Source: Actinomycetota bacterium
GTDB taxonomy: Bacteria > Actinomycetota > Thermoleophilia > RBG-16-64-13
NCBI GenBank assembly: GCA_018830645.1
Contig: JAHJSA010000071.1
Location: 1 to 64,000 of the forward strand
Direction of reading: 5' to 3'
DNA length: 64,000 bases
The stretch's first letter is position 1; every line of letters starts with the position of its first letter. This document shows positions 58,057 to 64,000 of the stretch, piece after piece. Below the pieces are notes generated by a model. That model saw only the letters and a program-made list of their open reading frames with translations, ran no database searches and was not told where the DNA came from. A program made the position numbers and the translations under genes.

Positions 58057-60134
58057 GGTCGCCGCTCACCTCCACGAAGCCGCTGGGCGTCGTACACCCG
58101 CTGCGATCGATCGTAGGACCGGATCAGGAGGTTGGCGCCCAAGCTGTTGAAGCCACCCATGGCACGCCGCCAGGGCACTTCGGGCCCCCGGAGACGTTGC
58201 GCTTGGCGCATCCGCTGCGCCTCCTCCACGAACAAGAACAGGTAGCGGTACATCAACATGCCGAGGTCGATGAGCAGACCGGGCACCCTGTACCAGCGGA
58301 GCGCTCCCAGCAGCGCGGGGAGCGGAGTGCTCAGGCCGAGGAGCAGGAGTAGGGAGACGCCCGCGAGCACAACCGCGGCAAGATCGAATCCCGCCGCCAG
58401 CCCTTCGCTGCTCACCACCACCGGCGCGAGACGCGGCAGATCGATCAAGATCACAGGCTGCCCCGGGATCGTGAGCCCCCGAAGCACCACCAGCATCACG
58501 CCCACCACCAGGGCAGGAAGCATCCGCAACACCAGTGCGATCCACCGCACGCGCACCACCGCCAGGAGAACCGCCAGGCAAACGGCCAGAAGAAGCAGAG
58601 AGAACCCTTGGCCGGCCACGAGGTTCACGCCGAGGAGGACCGCGCCCACAGCCAGCTTCACCCGAGCGTCGATGGCAGAGAGGACCGTGGTCTTCCACGC
58701 CTGACGATCGCCGGCACGTACGTCGTGGGAACCGTGCAGACGCGGCAGGCGCAGGCGCGGACGGCCGCCGGCGAACCGCTTCGAAGCCGACCAGCCGGCA
58801 GCCACTCCCAAGACCAGACCGGCGACCGTGAACGCGAAGAGCACGGCGTCACCACCGCGGGCGCTCAGCACCTGCTCGCCGGAGGGATCGGCGATGACCC
58901 GAGCGACCGTCCTCAGATGCGCGCCGTCGAGCGGGCCCAGCGAAAGACCCGGGGCGAGCCAGCCCCAGAGGACCAGCACGACGAGCACTCCACCCACCAG
59001 CCCCCAGATCCCGCGCCGCCACCGCCCAGAGGCACGCGCGGTGGAGTCGTCGCGCGCCGCGCCGCTCCCCACAGAGCCCCCCACGCCGCCCCCCGCATGG
59101 CTCCCCGCATGGCCCCCCGACGCAGAAGCGCGCCCCGAGGGGCTCCGCGCGCGCATCCCCTGCACAACCCATCCCACGGCCGCCCCCGCAGCGACGGCGC
59201 CGCCGAAGAACATGAAGAGGAGAAGGTCGCCCACGTCGGTGTTGATGAACGGCGTCCATGCCGCCCTGCCCCTCTCCTCGGCCACCCGCTCCATGATCCC
59301 TGCATCGATGCCCACCCAGTCGCCCGTGGTGAGGGCGATGGCCCAGAGCAGGCCGCCCAGCGACACCACGGCCACGAGCACGGCCAGCCCGACGATCGCC
59401 ACACGCACGCCCCGGCTCCCGCGCCTCCAGTGATGCCGTATCCGGCCGTCACGCGGGGCGGGCGGAACTGCATCGCCCCGGCCCAGGCCCAAGCCGCGCG
59501 CTATGTCGGGTCTGAGCTCGGCGAGGGACCGCAGCACCCCGCCCGTGAACACTCCTTCGAGCACGGCGAGGGGGAGCTGTGTGGGTAGGAAGGCGAGGAA
59601 GAGCGCCCCGCCTCCGCGTAACGACCCGCTCCACGGGAAGAGCCCCAGGCCCAGCTCGAACGCCGTGGCCAGATAGACGGCGAGGTCGCCGAACATCCCC
59701 GCGAGGAACCCGGCGCGAAAGAGCGAAGCTCCACAACGACGCGCCAGCCAGAAGGAGGCGAAACCCACGAAGGACCCCGCTATGCCTTCCGAGACGATAT
59801 TGGCGCCCAGGGTGGTGAGTCCCCCGTGGGCGAAGAAGAGGGCTTGGATGAGGAGGGCAAGGCCCGCGAGCACCACCGACGCCCACGGGCCCACCACAAT
59901 AGCCGCGAGCGGCGTCCCCGCCGGGTGCGACACGGAGCCCGCCACCGGCACCGGGATGGGCATGAGGCTGATCGCAAAGACAGCCGCGCCCATCAAGGCC
60001 ACCAACGACTTGAACGAAGGGTCGGCGACGGTGCGCTTCTTGAGCCGGCTCAGCCCCACGGCGACAGCGACCGCAGCCGGCGCCGCCCACGCCACCGCCC
60101 ACTCTGCGGGGAGTATGCCCTCGGCTATGTGCAC
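58053..60134 (-). CDS. cbiMNQ: CbiM-CbiN-CbiQ fusion, cobalt ECF transporter core
   Basis: 693 residues uniting subunits that are usually separate. Residues 1-220 are CbiM: the start MHIAEGILP has the His2 that binds Co2+ through the free N-terminus. Residues about 240-330 are a CbiN/PDGLE-like segment (GIDAGIMERVAEERG), followed by a Gly/Ser/Ala linker and a second similar unit at about 375-455 (PLDGAHLRTVARV). Residues 480-693 are the CbiQ transmembrane T-component (AIDARVKLAVGAVLLGVN, with the coupling motifs AQRMRQAQRLRG and YDAQRLRG). Two CbiN-like segments in one chain are unusual. It overlaps cbiX-cbiC by 10 bp. Confidence 0.92.
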   Translation of the reverse strand: MHIAEGILPAEWAVAWAAPAAVAVAVGLSRLKKRTVADPSFKSLVALMGAAVFAISLMPIPVPVAGSVSHPAGTPLAAIVVGPWASVVLAGLALLIQALFFAHGGLTTLGANIVSEGIAGSFVGFASFWLARRCGASLFRAGFLAGMFGDLAVYLATAFELGLGLFPWSGSLRGGGALFLAFLPTQLPLAVLEGVFTGGVLRSLAELRPDIARGLGLGRGDAVPPAPRDGRIRHHWRRGSRGVRVAIVGLAVLVAVVSLGGLLWAIALTTGDWVGIDAGIMERVAEERGRAAWTPFINTDVGDLLLFMFFGGAVAAGAAVGWVVQGMRARSPSGRASASGGHAGSHAGGGVGGSVGSGAARDDSTARASGRWRRGIWGLVGGVLVVLVLWGWLAPGLSLGPLDGAHLRTVARVIADPSGEQVLSARGGDAVLFAFTVAGLVLGVAAGWSASKRFAGGRPRLRLPRLHGSHDVRAGDRQAWKTTVLSAIDARVKLAVGAVLLGVNLVAGQGFSLLLLAVCLAVLLAVVRVRWIALVLRMLPALVVGVMLVVLRGLTIPGQPVILIDLPRLAPVVVSSEGLAAGFDLAAVVLAGVSLLLLLGLSTPLPALLGALRWYRVPGLLIDLGMLMYRYLFLFVEEAQRMRQAQRLRGPEVPWRRAMGGFNSLGANLLIRSYDRSQRVYDAQRLRGGERRP

Positions 60135-61342
60135 GGAGTTCCTCGTTCGACGCCGGCGCCGGTTCTCTCCGCGCGCGGCGATCCCGCGAACACCGAGGCG
60201 TCCGGCGCGGCCAGACGAGCCAGGGCATTGGTGGCCGCCACCGCGATGGGAGTGCCCCCACGGAGCCCCGGCAGAGTGATGTGCGCGAGCGGCGAGGCCA
60301 TCAGTGCGTCCTTGGACTCCGCGGCTGCCACGAACCCCACGGGCACGGCCACGACCAAGGCCGGGCGCACACCCTCTTCACGCTCCAGGCGCACGATCTC
60401 CAGCAGGGCGGTCGGTGCGTTCCCGATCACGACCACGGCACCGTCGAGCGACTCACGCATGGCGCGCAGAGCGGCCGCCGACCGGGTGATCCCCTCGGCC
60501 GAGGCCACCTCGGCGGCTCCAGCCGTGTCCACCAGACAGTCCACCGAGATACCGAGACGGCGCAGGCTCGGCACCAGCCCCGACTTCACCATGTTCACGT
60601 CGCACACCACCGGCGCACCGTCACGAAGGGCCCGGAGCCCCTGCTCGACGGCGCCCGCCGAGAAGACAAGCTGAGAAGCGAGACTGGGATCGCCCGTGGC
60701 GTGCACAACACGCACCACGACCGCGCGTTCATCCGCGGTCAACGGCAACTCCGGCAGTAACCCCTCGATGATCTCGAAGCTCTTGCCCTCGATCTCCGCA
60801 GGGCTGTTTACCGAGGACGCCGCCACGGCACCTTCCTCGCCGCGAGCTCCGCGCACCCGAGACTCGAGAACCGAGACCAGCCGCAGGTCGAGACCCAGGG
60901 GGCCGGTGAGGCGAACACTCAGATCCGGGTGCGCCGTGAGCACCGACTCGAGTTGCTCCGGGATGTCCAGCACCACGTGATTCCCAGCGAACAGCAGGTA
61001 GGGCGCAACCAGGATATCCCGGAAACCCTGCCCGTAGAGGGAGACGACGGCCTCGGTGAGACTCGGCTTGTTGAACCCGAGGGACGCGTGGACGACGGTC
61101 CAACCCGTCTGGAGCGCGAGCAGCGACGCTGCCTTCTGAAGCACCTCGAGCGCGGCGGGGTTACGACTGCCGTGGCCCAGCACCACGACCGCCCAGGGGA
61201 CGGACCCGGTGAGTGGCCCGGGCGCCGATCGCGCGCGAGACGCCGCTCCGGCGAGTGGGGCCGCTCCGGCGAGTGGGGCGGTCGCTGATCCGACTTCTGC
61301 CGATCCCGAACCTTCCGGGCGGGGAACGCGGTCGTCATGCAT
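60125..61342 (-). CDS. cbiX-cbiC: CbiX-CbiC fusion, cobaltochelatase and precorrin-8 methylmutase
   Basis: 405 residues. After a Gly/Ser/Ala-rich N-terminus with a perfect duplication (APLAGAAPLAGA), CbiX lies at about 50-160 (VLGHGSRNPAALE, metal-site His in FAGNHVVLDIP). CbiC lies at about 185-380 (FEIIEGLLPELPL, catalytic His in VRVVHATGDPS, CDVNMVKSG). The protein performs the first and one of the last ring steps: cobalt insertion into sirohydrochlorin and the methyl shift to cobyrinate. ATG at 61342 overlaps cbiA by 8 bp. Confidence 0.93.
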   Translation of the reverse strand: MHDDRVPRPEGSGSAEVGSATAPLAGAAPLAGAASRARSAPGPLTGSVPWAVVVLGHGSRNPAALEVLQKAASLLALQTGWTVVHASLGFNKPSLTEAVVSLYGQGFRDILVAPYLLFAGNHVVLDIPEQLESVLTAHPDLSVRLTGPLGLDLRLVSVLESRVRGARGEEGAVAASSVNSPAEIEGKSFEIIEGLLPELPLTADERAVVVRVVHATGDPSLASQLVFSAGAVEQGLRALRDGAPVVCDVNMVKSGLVPSLRRLGISVDCLVDTAGAAEVASAEGITRSAAALRAMRESLDGAVVVIGNAPTALLEIVRLEREEGVRPALVVAVPVGFVAAAESKDALMASPLAHITLPGLRGGTPIAVAATNALARLAAPDASVFAGSPRAERTGAGVERGTPCT

Positions 61343-62843
61343 GGGTGTGGTCCTCCTGTGATGTGACGCCCAAGGCCAGCCAGCGTGCCATGCGCCGGCT
61401 GCCCCGGAAGTGAAGATGTACGTAGCTGGCCACGAGGTGGTCGTCGGCATAGCCGTCGGCTAGGGTCTCGCCCTTGCGGCTGACCTCGTAGGCTGGGTGC
61501 TCAGAGCCGGTCGTGGCCGAGTAGTGGAACAGGTGCCCGCGGAAGCCGGCCCCTGAAAGGGGGTGGCGTTCGCAGGCCGTGGCCTCCACGTAGCCCATGC
61601 GAAGGCGGGCGCCGGACATGGAGGCGCGGGTCGGGAGGACGCCGGCCATGGTGTGCACGCCGTCTCCGTTCTCGATCTCTCGCCCGAGGTAGAGATAGCC
61701 TCCGCACTCTGCGTAGACCCGCACGCCGGCGGCTATGGCCGCGCTGAGGTCGCGCCCCAAGCCAGAGTTCGCGGCCAACTCGGCCGCGTAGACCTCGGGG
61801 TATCCTCCGCCCAGATAGACGGCGTCGCACCCTGAGGGGAGCCTGTCACCGGCAACCGGGCTGAAGAAGTGCAACTCAGCGCCCTCTTCCTCGAGCACAT
61901 CGAAGTTGTCCTGGTAGTAGAAGGAGAAGGCGCCGTCTCGGGCGATCGCCACGCGGGATCGCGGCTCGGCTCCAGAGTGACGGTTCGATCGGGGCGCATC
62001 CCTCATCCCGCCCGACCCTGGATCCACCGGGGCTGCCCCGGTGAGCAGGCTGTCGAGATCCACGTGCTCCTCCACGTGATCGATTATGCGCTCCAACACG
62101 TCGGCTACGCCTCGGTCTTCCACCGTGGGGATCAGGCCCAAGTGCCGCGACTCGAGGTGCAGGGCCGACCTCCTGGGCACGATGCCGAGGACGGGAGGCG
62201 GCGAGGCCAACTCTGCAAGGGCCTCCTCGACCATCCGCCCGTGGCCGGGTCCGGCCACCTTGTTCAGGATCACGCCCGCGATCAACAGGTCGGGGTCGAA
62301 CGTACGGAACCCGTGGACGACGGCGGCCGCGCTTCGAGCGGTATGCGAGCAGTCGATCACCAAGACGACCGGAAGCCCGAGGAGCTTGGCCATCTCACCG
62401 GTGGAGCACCGCTCTCCGCCGCCCGCCAGACCGTCGAACAACCCCATCACGCCTTCGACCACGGCGACGAGACCCAGTGCGTGGGTCGACGAAACGGCGC
62501 CCGGTCTGCCTGTCGTCGAGGGCCCACCCAGCGGCGGCGCCTGAACGATCTCCGCGCGATTCGCCTGCGTCTGGGCTCCCGCGGCCTCCCGGGCAACCCT
62601 CGCCACGGACCGCTCGAACACAGCGACCGCCTCATCCGGCTCCATGAGCCAGGTGTCGAGGTTGTGCGAGGGGCGCCCGCACACGCTCGCGTGGTAGGTC
62701 GGATCGATGTAGTCGGGGCCCACTTTGAACGGCGCCACGACGTGCCCGCGCCGCGCCAGGGCGCCCATTATCCCCAGGGCCAGGCTGGTCTTCCCCACCC
62801 CGCTGCGGGTGCCGGCGAGCACGAATCCCGAGGGGGCGATCAC
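61335..62843 (-). CDS. cbiA: Cobyrinate a,c-diamide synthase
   Basis: 502 residues. The N-terminal ATP domain has AGTRSGVGKTSLALG, PDYIDPTYHASVCGRPSHNLD and VVEGVMGLFDG. The C-terminal glutamine amidotransferase domain has the nucleophile Cys in YAECGGYLYLG and the terminal His in YVHLHF. GTG at 62843 overlaps the cobD stop (GTGA). Confidence 0.95.
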   Translation of the reverse strand: MIAPSGFVLAGTRSGVGKTSLALGIMGALARRGHVVAPFKVGPDYIDPTYHASVCGRPSHNLDTWLMEPDEAVAVFERSVARVAREAAGAQTQANRAEIVQAPPLGGPSTTGRPGAVSSTHALGLVAVVEGVMGLFDGLAGGGERCSTGEMAKLLGLPVVLVIDCSHTARSAAAVVHGFRTFDPDLLIAGVILNKVAGPGHGRMVEEALAELASPPPVLGIVPRRSALHLESRHLGLIPTVEDRGVADVLERIIDHVEEHVDLDSLLTGAAPVDPGSGGMRDAPRSNRHSGAEPRSRVAIARDGAFSFYYQDNFDVLEEEGAELHFFSPVAGDRLPSGCDAVYLGGGYPEVYAAELAANSGLGRDLSAAIAAGVRVYAECGGYLYLGREIENGDGVHTMAGVLPTRASMSGARLRMGYVEATACERHPLSGAGFRGHLFHYSATTGSEHPAYEVSRKGETLADGYADDHLVASYVHLHFRGSRRMARWLALGVTSQEDHTHA

Positions 62844-64000
62844 GAGGCGGCTCCAATCCCCAACGAACAGTCCGTTGCGACGGACGCACCGGCGAAGGCG
62901 TCGGCCGCGATCCCCGCCAGTACCTCGGCCAGAGCCTTGATGAGGCGGTCGTTGTCGGCCGGCTCTCGAACGGCGACTCTGAGGAAGCGGGCGCCCATGC
63001 CGGGGAAGTCGGTGAGGTCGCGTACCAGGATGCCGTGCTGCTGCCGAAGGCGCCCGGCCACCTCGCGCGCGCCCGGTGCGGCGAGGCGCAGACACAAGAA
63101 GTTGGCGGCTGCGGGCAACACCCTGGCCACGCCGGGGATGCCGCGCAGACGGGCGATGGCGGCGATCCGGGCCTCGGTCACCGCGGGGGGTGTTCGTTCC
63201 AGAAGCTCCACGTCCTCCAGCCCGGCGACGGCCGCCGCCTGAGCGATGCAGTTCACATTCCAGGGCGGCACCCGCGGCAGGAATCCGTCAGCGAGGGCCT
63301 CCGGAAGTACGAGCGCTCCCACCCGGAGACCGGGCATCGTGAGGATCTTGGTCAGGGAGTGCAGCACTATCACCTGCTCGCTGGATCCCTCGGAAGAAGA
63401 GACGGAGCGACGCAGCACGGCGCCCCCCGGCCAGACCTCGGTGAAAGCGAGGAACGACTCGTCCACGAACACCGCGGTGCCCGCCCGGGCGCAGATCGAG
63501 ATGAGCGTATCGCGGGCGCGGCGATCCCAGAGGTCGCCCGTGGGATTGTTGGGATCGCAGATGAAGACGAGATCGGCCGCGGCCAGCCGTGGTGCCAGAG
63601 CCTCGATGTGCTCTTCGGAGAAGGCGAAATCGCGCTCCTCGGGGGCGAAGACGAGATCGACTTCGGCGCCCCAGGCGCGGGCCGCCCGCTCGTACTCCGT
63701 GAACGTGGGGCCGAGTACGACAACGCGGCGCGGTCGGAGATGCGCCACCGTGAGGAAGATGAGTTCGGAGGCACCGTTACCCAGGGCAACCCGTTCCTGC
63801 GGCACCCCGAGAAAACCGGCGGCGGCGCGGCGAAGAGGGTCCGGGGGATCAAGGGGATACCATCCCATCTCGCCCACAGCCCGCCGCGCCGCCGCCACCA
63901 CCCGGGGGGAAGGGCCCAGGAAGTTCACGTTCGCCGAGAAGTCCAGGAGTTCGTCGCCCGGGATGCCGAGCGCCGTCGCCGCCTCGCGGATCTTTCCGCC
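62840..64000 (-). CDS. cobD: L-threonine-O-3-phosphate decarboxylase, partial
   Basis: The 5' end is outside the window; 386 residues are visible. PLP fold type I: the visible start GGKIREAATALGIPGDELLD leads into FSANVNFLGPSP, then GNGASELIFL, CDPNNPTGDLW, and the PLP Lys in LHSLTKILTMPG. It makes (R)-1-aminopropan-2-ol phosphate for the nucleotide loop. The class also contains histidinol-phosphate aminotransferases; context decides. Confidence 0.92.
   Translation of the reverse strand, partial: GGKIREAATALGIPGDELLDFSANVNFLGPSPRVVAAARRAVGEMGWYPLDPPDPLRRAAAGFLGVPQERVALGNGASELIFLTVAHLRPRRVVVLGPTFTEYERAARAWGAEVDLVFAPEERDFAFSEEHIEALAPRLAAADLVFICDPNNPTGDLWDRRARDTLISICARAGTAVFVDESFLAFTEVWPGGAVLRRSVSSSEGSSEQVIVLHSLTKILTMPGLRVGALVLPEALADGFLPRVPPWNVNCIAQAAAVAGLEDVELLERTPPAVTEARIAAIARLRGIPGVARVLPAAANFLCLRLAAPGAREVAGRLRQQHGILVRDLTDFPGMGARFLRVAVREPADNDRLIKALAEVLAGIAADAFAGASVATDCSLGIGAAS

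Noticed and set aside
1-64000. tRNA and rRNA genes
   Set aside because: No cloverleaf with the invariant T-loop sequence and no rRNA-like stretch was recognised by eye; a covariance-model search would settle it.

Overview
The window is a GC-rich bacterial chromosome segment, most likely from a deep-branching Actinomycetota lineage (Coriobacteriia-, Thermoleophilia- or Geothermincolia-like). This is an inference. It rests on base composition, very frequent ATGA/GTGA gene overlaps, an NrdR plus adenosylcobalamin-dependent ribonucleotide reductase pair, a PucR-type regulator, cell-wall-binding-repeat-2 surface proteins, and an MtrAB-like two-component pair followed by a GerMN lipoprotein. No rRNA or tRNA gene was seen, so the taxonomy cannot be fixed from the window.

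Layout. Bases 1-2684 (minus strand) hold a quinol-oxidising b6/c-type complex: a seven-heme cytochrome c with a membrane tail, a Tat-exported Rieske protein, a b6-like cytochrome b and a subunit-IV-like protein cut by the window edge. Bases 2824-4464 hold a cysteine desulfurase and an IscU/NifU scaffold for Fe-S assembly. Bases 4579-7973 hold a PucR regulator and an ammonium transporter, separated by a 159-bp MITE-like element. Bases 8105-13232 hold envelope proteins and proteins of unknown function, including a DUF3160 lipoprotein. Bases 13288-16067 hold nrdR-nrdJ, with two NrdR boxes and two DnaA boxes upstream. Bases 16518-19939 hold a 37-residue membrane peptide, a response regulator, a sensor kinase and a GerMN/Gmad2 lipoprotein. 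A near-consensus promoter with no gene behind it (19987-20015) may drive a small RNA. It is followed by a large LuxR/MalT-type regulator and a short SSB.

Bases 23.4-41.5 kb look like an acquired region. It contains 23-bp tandem repeats, a broken integrase fragment, about 0.9 kb of apparently decayed DNA, a repeat-built surface protein disrupted at a nine-G tract, and an N-terminally truncated IS1634-type transposase. It then holds a type I restriction-modification locus on the minus strand: hsdM, hsdS, a DUF4062/ATPase gene, vestigial fragments, an AlbA/ATPase gene, hsdR, a YgjP-type peptidase and rhuM. Near-identical 19-bp direct repeats lie at 23533 and 41441, at the two edges of this region.

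Bases 41609-46958 hold a KamA-family radical SAM enzyme, a large FAD/Fe-S D-2-hydroxyacid dehydrogenase, a small zinc-binding protein and an OsmC-family protein behind a CsoR/CstR-like palindrome. From 46997 to the right edge the minus strand is an anaerobic (early-cobalt) cobalamin locus. In transcription order it reads cobD, cbiA, cbiX-cbiC fusion, cbiMNQ fusion, cbiO, cbiD, cbiET, cobI/cbiL, cobM/cbiF, cbiG, cobJ-cobK fusion and an archaeal-type cobT. A hairpin and a truncated ku fragment follow, then cobS and cbiR, the cobamide-remodelling phosphodiesterase. Almost every junction inside the main block overlaps by 4-16 bp. cbiB, cbiP, cobU/cobY, the corrinoid adenosyltransferase and the precorrin-2 genes are not in the window. 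The B12 made here has an obvious consumer in the window, the NrdJ ribonucleotide reductase.
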